Assembly (NCBI GenBank): GCA_018822065.1
Contig: JAHJKV010000294.1
Span: 1-5,316 of the forward strand
DNA from: Pseudomonadota bacterium
GTDB taxonomy: Bacteria > Desulfobacterota > Desulfovibrionia > Desulfovibrionales > Desulfovibrionaceae
Direction of reading: 5' to 3'
DNA: 5,316 nt
A model generated the notes under the pieces. It was not told the origin of the DNA. It did not search any database and saw only the letters and a program-made list of their open reading frames with translations. The stretch's first letter is position 1. Every line of letters begins with the position of its first letter. The position numbers and the translations under genes were made by a program. Below are positions 1 to 5,316 of this stretch, one piece after another.

Positions 1-1537
1 AGAACATGGCCTGGTTGAAATCCCCGGTCTCCAGGGACAGGAATCCTTGCAGGGATGACGGGATGAAACTCCTGGGGTATTTCACCCTGGCCCGCTTGAG
101 TTCCTCCGCCGCCACCTCAAATTCATTGGCCTTGAGCGCAGTCAAGGCGTCCTGAACAAATTGCCCATCTTCCTCGACCGACTGTTTAAAGCCCTCCGGC
201 CACTCCTTGCCCCTGGCTCGCCAGACCGCGGTCAGGGCGCGCAACTGGCAAGGCGAGTTTATCTCGAAAACAACCTGCAACAGCTTGTTTTCCATCTCCT
301 TGCCCGTCTCCAACATCTCGCTGATGGTCTTCAGAACTTCGTCCCCGACCAGTGCATCCTCAAGTTTCTTCACTGCCTTGGGCAGTTCCTTGATGTTCAC
401 CTTGGCCATCAGGTTCCACACTCCAGGCCGGAGGTGGGGCATGGCCTTGCTGGGACAATCCATAGGAGCATGATTATGCAGGCCGCAATAATAACACTCT
501 TTCTCCTCCGTCCCCATGACCAGGGTACGGGGCAGGGCAAGGTCCACGGCCGCCTTGACCACCAGCCCGCTTTCGGCTTTGAGCCCGATATTACACCAGG
601 ACTCCAGGGATTCTTCGCCGCCATACCGGGCCTCGTTGATCTGGAACCACTCGGACACCATGTAGGCATCCCGGTAGTGCAAGTGGGGCACGTCCGGGGA
701 GAGCTTGTTCCAGTCCACGTTAAACTTTCCGGCCACCTCTTCGGCGAACTGGAGGTTTTTCTGGGGCACGGCAGCTATGACCGAGGGCCAGTAATTTCCT
801 TCCTCGTTCGGTTTGATCTCCAGAGAGAGAGTTAGCAGGTCGGTGAAGAAATTTCGCAGCTCACGCAGGTTGTTCAGAGGCAAAAGAACCATCTCTTCGC
901 GGGTGCCAATGAGGTATTTGATCTTGTGCCGCTGGAGCAGTTGCCTGATTTCCTCCAGGTAGCCTCGCCAGCCCATGACCGCTTCCTTCTCGCGCATCCG
1001 CCCCACAGGCTTGATGGCGCAATACCAGCACAAGGCGGTCTCGTAGTTGAGCCCCTCGTCGGCCACAAACATCATCCAGCCCGAGTTGGATAAGCCGGTG
1101 ATGCCGGTCTTCTCTCGGAGTTCGAGTCCGGCGATACGCTTGACGTCATCCTGGAGCTTCGGATGCACCCAGACCTCGAATTCGTCTGAGGGTTCCACGC
1201 TCTGCTTGGTAAATTCCGCCGGAACGGACAGGGAACAAGCCAGATTATAGCCGGCCTGGAAGGTCACGGGCATGACCTGACAGAACACGGGCGTGGGGTT
1301 CAATCGCGCATAGATGAGCAGCCTTGCCAAGGCACGAAAAATCTCTGTAGAAGAGGAGTACCACAGGGCCTGGTTGCTCTCTTTGACCATGGGGATGAGC
1401 CCGTAGTCCTTGAGGGTCGCCATCAGGGAGTTGTTGAGTTGGCCGTTCCAGGTCATCCACAACCCATATCCCGAACCGATCATCCGGGACTGGGTGATAT
1501 TTGGAAGCGCTTGCAATAACGAGGAAATACTGCTCAT
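1..1537 (-). CDS. Zinc-knuckle and TPR-like protein, 3' end missing at the left edge
   Basis: An uninterrupted reading frame of 512 codons starts at ATG 1537-1535 and leaves the window still open. The start is well supported: GAGGAG (1543-1548) lies 5 nt upstream. Residues 1-340 are a mixed, globular-looking region with no signal peptide or membrane segment, so the protein is probably cytoplasmic. It includes a Cys pair, CWYC, at 170-173. Residues 348-361 match the CCHC zinc-knuckle pattern exactly: C348, C351, H356, C361, followed by PSK. Residues 380-425 are charged and helical. From about 460 the sequence (DALTALKANEFEVAAEEL, then YPRS and a second LETGDFNQA segment) resembles TPR helices, so more TPRs may lie beyond the edge. 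Zinc knuckles bind zinc and often single-stranded nucleic acid or proteins, and TPRs bind proteins; a scaffold or RNA-linked role is only inference. I recognise no named gene. It is divergent from the MoaE-like gene. Confidence 0.9.
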   Translation of the reverse strand, partial: MSSISSLLQALPNITQSRMIGSGYGLWMTWNGQLNNSLMATLKDYGLIPMVKESNQALWYSSSTEIFRALARLLIYARLNPTPVFCQVMPVTFQAGYNLACSLSVPAEFTKQSVEPSDEFEVWVHPKLQDDVKRIAGLELREKTGITGLSNSGWMMFVADEGLNYETALCWYCAIKPVGRMREKEAVMGWRGYLEEIRQLLQRHKIKYLIGTREEMVLLPLNNLRELRNFFTDLLTLSLEIKPNEEGNYWPSVIAAVPQKNLQFAEEVAGKFNVDWNKLSPDVPHLHYRDAYMVSEWFQINEARYGGEESLESWCNIGLKAESGLVVKAAVDLALPRTLVMGTEEKECYYCGLHNHAPMDCPSKAMPHLRPGVWNLMAKVNIKELPKAVKKLEDALVGDEVLKTISEMLETGKEMENKLLQVVFEINSPCQLRALTAVWRARGKEWPEGFKQSVEEDGQFVQDALTALKANEFEVAAEELKRARVKYPRSFIPSSLQGFLSLETGDFNQAMF

Positions 1538-1564
1538 CTCAACTCCTCAACACTGGGAGGCATC
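1538..1564. promoter_or_regulatory. 27-bp divergent start region carrying two Shine-Dalgarno sites
   Basis: This gap separates the two divergent ATG codons. It contains GAGGAG for the minus-strand gene (1543-1548, 5 nt from its ATG) and GGGAGG for the plus-strand gene (1555-1560, 4 nt from its ATG). There is no room left for promoters, so each gene's promoter must lie inside the other's coding sequence. On the minus strand, TAATATAC (1567-1574, in codons 1-4 of the MoaE-like gene) could be a -10 element giving a leader of about 25 nt, but no good -35 is visible. On the plus strand I see no convincing promoter. Confidence 0.75.
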
Positions 1565-1927
1565 ATGTATATTACCGAGGCACTTGAAAAGCTGAAGCAG
1601 GAGCCTGGCTTTGCCGAAAACGTCGGCATGGTCCTTATTCATAACGGAGTTGTCCGTGGTTGGTCCAGGCAAAACAAGGAAACCGTCACTGCCATCGAAA
1701 TCACTCCGGACCACGAGAAGATCGCGACCATAGCCAAGGAATTCGAATCCCGGCCCGGTATCTTCAGGGTCCTGGCCCATGCCAACGAGGGACGCATGGT
1801 CCCCGGCGATGACGTGCTTTTTCTCATCGTGGCCGGCGACATCCGCGAGAACGTCAAGGCTGCCCTGAGCGATCTGCTGGACCGGGTCAAGGCCGAAGCC
1901 GTGACCAAGAAGGAAATCTTCGCCTGA
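1565..1927 (+). CDS. moaE: MoaE-family protein (molybdopterin synthase large subunit-like)
   Basis: A 120-residue protein with GGGAGG 4 nt before its ATG. MoaE is the catalytic subunit of molybdopterin synthase. With the thiocarboxylated small subunit MoaD it inserts sulfur into precursor Z (cPMP) in the cytoplasm. Family landmarks are visible by comparison with remembered E. coli MoaE: G28-V-V-R31 matches the GxVR loop; V41-T-A-I-E-I matches the VxAL strand; H72 to G81-D-D-V matches HxxGxxxxGDxxV; R94 matches the HR-motif arginine; K109 and K115/K116-E117 match the catalytic lysines near the end. Differences are clear. The HR pair reads IR, the tryptophan of the WKRE motif is absent, and the chain is about 30 residues shorter than E. 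coli MoaE because it ends just after KKE. It is therefore a divergent or compact family member, and activity in cofactor synthesis is likely but not certain. No moaD or other moa gene is present in the window. Confidence 0.75.
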   Translation: MYITEALEKLKQEPGFAENVGMVLIHNGVVRGWSRQNKETVTAIEITPDHEKIATIAKEFESRPGIFRVLAHANEGRMVPGDDVLFLIVAGDIRENVKAALSDLLDRVKAEAVTKKEIFA

Positions 1928-1939
1928 CAACCTGGCGGC

Positions 1940-1967
1940 ACAGGGAAACCTGTTCCCCTGACGCAGG
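1940..1967 (+). other. Two small adjacent hairpins after the MoaE-like gene
   Basis: ACAGG (1940-1944) and CCTGT (1949-1953) form a perfect 5-bp stem closed by a GAAA tetraloop, a very stable RNA loop type. Just downstream, CCTG (1957-1960) and CAGG (1964-1967) form a 4-bp stem with a 3-nt loop. An alternative fold pairs CAGGGAA (1941-1947) with TTCCCCTG (1953-1960) with one bulge. AACCT (1929-1933) and AGGTT (1978-1982) could close the whole element. No named RNA family is recognised. Confidence 0.4.
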
Positions 1968-1985
1968 TATGCAAAAGAGGTTCCA

Positions 1986-2023
1986 ACCCCGCCTGGACAC
2001 ACTGTTTTCCGACCAGGCGGGGT
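1986..2023. terminator. Strong 11-bp inverted repeat, possible terminator without a T tract
   Basis: ACCCCGCCTGG (1986-1996) pairs perfectly with CCAGGCGGGGT (2013-2023) around a 16-nt loop. It sits 58 bp after the MoaE-like stop and upstream of the likely promoter of the next gene, where a terminator would be expected. Neither strand has a clear run of T directly after the stem, and the loop is longer than usual for an intrinsic terminator. It could instead be an RNA-stabilising hairpin or a protein-binding dyad. Confidence 0.45.
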
Positions 2024-2044
2024 GACGTGTCCATCCCTTTTCCC

Positions 2045-2073
2045 TTGCCAAGGCATCCGGCTTGGGTCATATT
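2045..2073 (+). promoter_or_regulatory. Possible sigma70 promoter of the glycosyltransferase gene
   Basis: TTGCCA (2045-2050) matches five of six -35 consensus bases. It is followed after 17 bp by CATATT (2068-2073), a weaker -10 with four of six matches. Transcription would begin near 2080, giving a leader of roughly 33 nt before the ATG at 2113. The spacer contains the short dyad CCAAG (2048-2052) / CTTGG (2061-2065), which could be an operator but could also be chance. Confidence 0.35.
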
Positions 2074-2112
2074 CTCGACGCATCCACAACACACCGGGAT
2101 TCCGCAGCAACC

Positions 2113-3219
2113 ATGAAAATCATCCAGGTCATCAATGTTCGCTGGCTCAACGCCACAGCCTGGTACGCTTTGTACCTCTCGCAGCTGTTGGACGATGCCG
2201 GGCATGAGGTAGTGGTAGTTGTCCAGCCGGATACCCCGCCCGAGGAGATGGCCAGAAACATGGGACTGACGGTCGTTCGCCTGGACCTGAACACCTCCAA
2301 CCCGGCCCGGCTCTTCACGACCCTGGGAAATATGATCCGGCTTCTACGCGAGTTCCGGCCCGATGTGGTCAACTGCCACAGGGGCGAGGGGTTCTTCCTC
2401 TGGGGCCTCTTGCGCAAGCTCGGCATGGGCTTTCACCTGGTGCGAACCCGCGGCGACCAGCGCCCTCCCCGCGCAGACTTCTTCAACCGCTGGCTGCACA
2501 AGAGCGTGGCCAGCGCCGTGGTGGTCACCAACCAGAAGATGGCCCGCCACTTCCTCCATACCATGAAGACCCCGGACAAGGGGGTCTGGCTCATCCATGG
2601 CGGCGTGGACACCGAGCACTACCGCTTCGACCCTGAGGGTCGGGAGCACGTGCGCCAGGAATTTGGATTTACGGAAAACGACATCGTGGTCGGCCTGCTG
2701 GGCCGCTTCGACCGGGTCAAGGGCCAGAAAGAACTGATCCAGACCGTGTCTCGGCTGCACAGCGAAGGCCAGGGCAACCTGAAACTCTTCCTCATCGGCT
2801 TTGAAACCGCCACCAAGCACCGGCAGGTGGAGGACTGGATTCGCGAGAGCGGCATCAGCGACATCACCGCCATCTCCCACAAGCGGGATGACGTGGTGGC
2901 CTGCATCAGCGCCCTGGACGTGGGTGTTGTGGCGTCCCTCTGGAGCGAGGCCATTGCCCGCGCCGCCTTGGAGATCATGGCCTGCGGCCGACCGCTGCTC
3001 TCAACCGACGTGAACGTCATGCCCGACCTAGTGCCGGAATCGGCCCTCTACCCCACGGACACCCCCGAAGCCCTGCTCCCCCTGCTCCGCCGAGCCGTCA
3101 CCGACCCCGCATTCCGGGCCGAGCTCACAGCCGCCCACAAAGTCACCATGTCCCAACTCACAGGCAAAGACTTCCTAAACCGCACCCTGAATTTGTATCA
3201 GGCGCTCCTGGAAAACTAG
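2113..3219 (+). CDS. Glycosyltransferase, GT-B fold, family 4 type
   Basis: A 368-residue cytoplasmic or membrane-peripheral enzyme expected to move a sugar from a nucleotide-sugar donor to a growing surface glycan such as LPS or exopolysaccharide; donor and acceptor cannot be read from sequence. The N-terminal Rossmann-like domain begins MKIIQVINVRWLNATAWYA, then a hydrophobic strand at 32-37. An RTRGDQR stretch (111-117) and HGGVD (162-166) lead to the linker. The C-terminal donor-binding domain starts at IVVGLLGRFDRVKG (191-204), typical of GT4 enzymes. It contains the EX7E signature as E279...E287, followed by ACGRPLLSTDV. The usual glycine-rich GGAE-type loop near the N terminus is replaced by NVRWLNATA. 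An in-frame TTG at 2062 would add 17 residues, but the ATG at 2113 begins exactly at the family-like first strand; its Shine-Dalgarno is weak. Apparently monocistronic. Confidence 0.9.
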   Translation: MKIIQVINVRWLNATAWYALYLSQLLDDAGHEVVVVVQPDTPPEEMARNMGLTVVRLDLNTSNPARLFTTLGNMIRLLREFRPDVVNCHRGEGFFLWGLLRKLGMGFHLVRTRGDQRPPRADFFNRWLHKSVASAVVVTNQKMARHFLHTMKTPDKGVWLIHGGVDTEHYRFDPEGREHVRQEFGFTENDIVVGLLGRFDRVKGQKELIQTVSRLHSEGQGNLKLFLIGFETATKHRQVEDWIRESGISDITAISHKRDDVVACISALDVGVVASLWSEAIARAALEIMACGRPLLSTDVNVMPDLVPESALYPTDTPEALLPLLRRAVTDPAFRAELTAAHKVTMSQLTGKDFLNRTLNLYQALLEN

Positions 3220-3294
3220 ACACCGACGGCCAGCGCTCCCCCGTTACCCTTTCGTCAGACTTAGGATAGTCGCAAATCGCTCCGCAGATCTTCC

Positions 3295-3328
3295 AAAAAA
3301 AAGACTGATTTTGGAGGGACTGGATCAG
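3295..3328 (-). terminator. Possible weak intrinsic terminator of the transglycosylase gene
   Basis: Read on the minus strand, CTGAT (3328-3324, overlapping the TGA stop) can pair with ATCAG (3309-3305) around a 14-nt loop. Two bases later comes a run of eight T (3302-3295). The stem is short and GC-poor, so efficiency is doubtful. A competing fold pairs TCCAAAA (3292-3298) with TTTTGGA (3309-3315) and could act in the plus direction for the convergent glycosyltransferase gene. The position between two convergent stops favours some terminator role. I see nothing else in 3220-3291. Confidence 0.4.
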
Positions 3329-4218
3329 CGGCGCAGCTTTTCCAGCTCTGCGGCCACGGCCAGGATGGCGTTGGTGTAGTGTTTGGAGTGGTTGTAGGCG
3401 TAGACGGCCTTGTAGCGCTTCTCCGGGGTCATGGTGCCCATCCAGCCGTGTTTGACCAGATAGTTGGCCATGCTGGCGATGGAGTCGCGTTCGGTGAAGA
3501 GGTCCACGACGCCGTCTCCATTGCCGTCCACACCGTATGCCTCGGCGCTGGTGGGCATGAACTGGCAGTAGCCGATGGCCCCATATTTCGAGCCCAGGAT
3601 ATTCAGCGGGTCATGACGATTGGCCCGGGCATAGCGGATGAGCGCGGCCAGTTCCTTGAAGGCCCAATCCGCCTTTTTTCCAGTGTAGGTCGCCAACCAT
3701 TCCGACTCGCTGGCCGGGACCTCCTGGGTCATAGCCTGGCGGAACATGTCCGGGTTCGTGCTGTTGGCCATGGAGGCGAGATTGATGAACACCCGGATTT
3801 TCCCTGGCAGGGTGCCGAGCTTGGTCTCGACCTGCAAGAGCGCCACCATGACCTCGCGGGGGACGCCGAAGCGTTTCTCGATGGAATCGAAGATCGGGCC
3901 CCTGCTGTCCATGTATTCCCAGGCGGTCTGCATGAGATCAGGCTGGGTGTATTGGTCGTAGAGCTCGGCACGCTCCTCATGGGGAACCGGTGCCTTCTCC
4001 CCGGCCAGGCGGCGCATATGCGTCTCGGTCAGGGCGTCCATCTTCCGGGCCATGACCGTGGGATCGTAGTCCACCATGCTCCGTTCGAAGAGCACGGTCA
4101 CATACCCCCGGTTCAACCCTTCGGCGGCAAGACGGTCCACGAGGGAGTCCCATTGCCCGGCCAGACAGGGGGTCGCCAGCAGAACGCACAGGAGCATGGC
4201 TCTGAAAAGATGCTTCAT
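3325..4218 (-). CDS. mltB: MltB-type lytic murein transglycosylase (GH103)
   Basis: A 297-residue enzyme that cleaves the MurNAc-GlcNAc bond of peptidoglycan, forming 1,6-anhydro-MurNAc ends, in the periplasm. MKHLFRAMLLCVLLATPCLAG is a typical signal peptide with probable cleavage after CLA (residue 20). Cys18 follows a proline, so this is not a good lipobox, unlike lipid-anchored E. coli MltB. The catalytic glutamate is E131 in LLQVETKLG. KYGAIGYCQFMPTS (211-224) is the family substrate-groove motif. DGNGDGVVDLF (231-241) resembles the EF-hand-like calcium site of E. coli Slt35. AYNHSKHYTN (274-283) is the conserved C-terminal motif. The length fits a catalytic domain without large extras. 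The ATG at 4218 is preferred because it gives the best signal peptide, with a weak GGGTGA upstream; in-frame ATGs at 4242 and 4257 would put a charged stretch before it. It follows the TolC and zinc-ribbon genes after 127 bp. Confidence 0.92.
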   Translation of the reverse strand: MKHLFRAMLLCVLLATPCLAGQWDSLVDRLAAEGLNRGYVTVLFERSMVDYDPTVMARKMDALTETHMRRLAGEKAPVPHEERAELYDQYTQPDLMQTAWEYMDSRGPIFDSIEKRFGVPREVMVALLQVETKLGTLPGKIRVFINLASMANSTNPDMFRQAMTQEVPASESEWLATYTGKKADWAFKELAALIRYARANRHDPLNILGSKYGAIGYCQFMPTSAEAYGVDGNGDGVVDLFTERDSIASMANYLVKHGWMGTMTPEKRYKAVYAYNHSKHYTNAILAVAAELEKLRR

Positions 4219-4261
4219 GGGAATATTCACCCGCTCACTCATGTCGGAGTTTTGCACGCCT

Positions 4262-4285
4262 GCGGTTCACTACTAGGCGGTTCAC
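4262..4285. repeat. 9-bp direct repeat upstream of the transglycosylase gene
   Basis: GCGGTTCAC occurs at 4262-4270 and again at 4277-4285 (GTGAACCGC on the coding strand), a spacing of 15 bp between repeat starts. It lies 44-67 bp upstream of the preferred ATG, a suitable place for an operator or activator site. No clear -35/-10 pair accompanies it. Confidence 0.5.
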
Positions 4286-4311
4286 AGCCTGGAACTCTTG
4301 GAAAGGACTTC

Positions 4312-4353
4312 GGGCCATCATAGACGGGCCATCACAGACGGATCGTCACAAAC
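4312..4353. repeat. Degenerate 14-bp tandem repeat, three units
   Basis: Three head-to-tail 14-bp units: GGGCCATCATAGAC (4312-4325), GGGCCATCACAGAC (4326-4339) and GGATCGTCACAAAC (4340-4353). The first two differ at one base; the third matches the second at 10 of 14. The last unit overlaps the stop codon and final codons of the zinc-ribbon gene. Confidence 0.65.
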
Positions 4354-4358
4354 GATCC
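4340..4358 (-). other. Short hairpin at the end of the zinc-ribbon gene
   Basis: GGATCG (4340-4345) and CGATCC (4353-4358) form a perfect 6-bp inverted repeat with a 7-nt loop that contains the TGA stop of the zinc-ribbon gene. No T tract follows on the minus strand, so it is not a standard terminator. It may protect the 3' end of the upstream message or slow read-through into the transglycosylase gene. Confidence 0.35.
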
Positions 4359-4552
4359 ATTGGAATCCAGCCCATCTCCTCTTCAAAGGGGTCGTCCATT
4401 TGGTCGGACACGTCCTTGAACTCATGGGTCGTGCCGCAGGCAGCACAGCGCATGGCCAGATAGGGACAGCGCCGCACAAGAAGCAATTCGCCCTGGCAGT
4501 CCGGGCAAACCTTTTTTTCAGAACCCTCTCGGTTCAGGGTGCGTCCAAACAC
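4346..4552 (-). CDS. Small zinc-ribbon protein coupled to the TolC-family gene
   Basis: A 68-residue protein starting with GTG (4552-4550). The start overlaps the upstream TolC-family stop by one base (TAGTG), and no Shine-Dalgarno is obvious, so translational coupling is likely. C16-P-D-C19 and C36-A-A-C39 form two CXXC knuckles 16 residues apart, the pattern of a rubredoxin-like zinc ribbon; a fifth cysteine, C29, lies between them. The C-terminal third is acidic (DDPFEEEMGW). No signal peptide is seen, so it is probably cytoplasmic. Function is unknown: such ribbons bind zinc and may contact nucleic acid or protein. Coupling suggests co-expression with the channel, not necessarily a shared function. 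An A-AAA-AAG heptamer sits in frame at codons 12-14. Confidence 0.78.
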   Translation of the reverse strand: MFGRTLNREGSEKKVCPDCQGELLLVRRCPYLAMRCAACGTTHEFKDVSDQMDDPFEEEMGWIPMDRL

Positions 4553-5316
4553 TATTGGATATCCAGGCCAGGATTCTTCTCGCCCATGGCCACGTAGAGC
4601 TTGGCCAGAGCGGTCAGGTGGTCAGCCAGGGCCTTGTTGAGCGTGGCCTCGCTGGCCGAGAGATTGGCCTGGGCATTGAGCACGTCGGTATTGGTGCCAA
4701 CCTGGGCCTGATAGCGGGCCAGGGCCATACGGTAGGCCTCCTGGGAGGCTTCCACCTGCTTGCGGGACACCTCGATACGATCCTTGGCAGCCCGGATGTC
4801 CAGATGGGCCTGTTTGACCTCGAACCCGGCATCAAGGCGCGTGGTTTCCAGATTGGCCATGACCTGCCGATAGGTATCGCGGGCAGAGAGGGTCCCGGCA
4901 ATGTCGCCGCCACCTACCTTGATGCTGTAGCTGGCGCTCACGCCTGCGGTCCAATACTCGGCCGTGGAGCGATTCCAGGTCTCGGAATTGGCGTACAGGT
5001 CGGCAGAATTGCCTTTCTTATAGTAGTTCCAGTCCGCATCAAAGGAAGGCAGCAGGTCAGCGGCGGCAATGTTCAGGTCCTTGCCAGCCATTTCCACGCT
5101 CTTCTGGCCGATGATGATATCGGGCCGTTTTTCATAGGCCCGATCCAAACAGGCCTTGAGGTCGAGTTCAAAGGGCTTGTCATTAAGGACACCCACGTAG
5201 TTGATCTCGGTCTCCAGGGGAATATTCAACAGGGAATTCAGCTTGGCGATCTGAGTCGCGACGTTGTTTTTGGCCGTGAGTAGCCCCTGTTCGGCACTGG
5301 CAAGATCCACCTCGGC
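4552..5316 (-). CDS. TolC-family outer-membrane channel protein, N-terminal part missing
   Basis: The last 254 residues of an outer-membrane efflux/secretion protein; the start lies beyond the right edge. Such proteins form trimeric barrels with a long helical tunnel across the periplasm and work with an inner-membrane pump and an adaptor (RND, MFS or ABC/type I secretion). The visible part covers the end of the first structural repeat, with the characteristic LNSLLNIPLE (26-35), and all of the second. That repeat has a helix from LDLKACLDRAYEKRPD, then LLPSFDADWNYY (88-99) entering the barrel strands, ASYSIKVGGG (128-137), and the long amphipathic helices from about 140 to 245. These include QAHLDIRAAKDRIEVSRKQV and YQAQVGTNTDVLNAQANLS, typical of the family. 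The GTG at 5310 is internal and is not the real start. The gene is followed by the zinc-ribbon gene with a one-base overlap. Confidence 0.92.
   Translation of the reverse strand, partial: AEVDLASAEQGLLTAKNNVATQIAKLNSLLNIPLETEINYVGVLNDKPFELDLKACLDRAYEKRPDIIIGQKSVEMAGKDLNIAAADLLPSFDADWNYYKKGNSADLYANSETWNRSTAEYWTAGVSASYSIKVGGGDIAGTLSARDTYRQVMANLETTRLDAGFEVKQAHLDIRAAKDRIEVSRKQVEASQEAYRMALARYQAQVGTNTDVLNAQANLSASEATLNKALADHLTALAKLYVAMGEKNPGLDIQ

Noticed and set aside
161..835. 224-codon plus-strand open frame
   Set aside because: It lies opposite the zinc-knuckle gene, which has a strong ribosome binding site and a longer frame; it has no recognisable domain.
1502..1516. TTGGAAGCGCTTGCA resembling a sigma54 promoter for the MoaE-like gene
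   Set aside because: The GG and GC elements are 10 bp apart rather than the required 12, and the -24 part lacks the GCAC bases.
1931..1985. Resemblance to the c-di-GMP-I (GEMM) riboswitch
   Set aside because: The GCAAACC box lacks a base, there is no P1b helix before GACGCA, and GACGCA is not followed by AAGCC. It is kept only as a remark in the hairpin finding.
1928..2112. Molybdenum-cofactor riboswitch
   Set aside because: The region is downstream, not upstream, of the MoaE-like gene, and the known motif is not visible.
2062..2112. Extended TTG start of the glycosyltransferase
   Set aside because: The extra 17 residues are not family-like and would overlap the proposed promoter's transcript start; the ATG at 2113 opens directly on the first beta strand.
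1547..2205. Two minus-strand open frames of 187 and 188 codons
   Set aside because: They overlap the MoaE-like gene, the hairpin region and the start of the glycosyltransferase gene, and show no domain.
3379..4323. 314-codon open frame on the plus strand opposite the transglycosylase gene
   Set aside because: It is antisense to a gene with clear catalytic motifs; its His/Gly/Val-rich composition is what reverse reading of GC-rich codons produces.
4555..5283. 242-codon plus-strand open frame
   Set aside because: It is the mirror of the TolC-family gene, with low-complexity Gly/Leu/His composition.

Overview
The gene set and codon use suggest a Gram-negative, fairly GC-rich bacterium. A TolC-type outer-membrane channel and a secreted MltB-type lytic transglycosylase show two membranes. 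The combination of a MoaE-like protein ending in KKE and a zinc-knuckle/TPR protein is reminiscent of Desulfovibrio and relatives. That assignment is an inference from remembered gene style, not from a search.

Layout from left to right. Bases 1-1537 (minus) hold the first 512 codons of a large protein that runs off the left edge. It has a CX2CX4HX4C zinc-knuckle motif and a C-terminal part that looks like the start of TPR repeats. A MoaE-family gene (1565-1927, plus) starts back-to-back with it. Only 27 bp separate the two start codons, and both Shine-Dalgarno sequences lie in that gap. Bases 1928-2112 are non-coding, with three small-to-strong hairpins and a possible sigma70 promoter. A GT-B glycosyltransferase (2113-3219, plus) follows as an apparently single-gene unit. 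It converges on an MltB-type transglycosylase (3325-4218, minus), with a possible terminator between them. Upstream of the transglycosylase, 127 bp carry a 9-bp direct repeat and a degenerate 14-bp tandem repeat. A 68-residue zinc-ribbon protein (4346-4552, minus) comes next. Its GTG start overlaps by one base the stop of a TolC-family gene (4552-5316, minus) that runs off the right edge.

The right-hand minus-strand genes form an envelope-related cluster: an efflux/secretion channel, a small zinc-ribbon protein coupled to it, then a peptidoglycan-cleaving enzyme. The glycosyltransferase probably serves surface polysaccharide or LPS. The divergent zinc-knuckle and MoaE-like pair is the least ordinary part. 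I see no CRISPR array, insertion sequence, tRNA, rRNA or attachment site. No defence or other novel multi-gene system can be supported from this window; the unusual signals are at the level of single proteins and small DNA/RNA elements.
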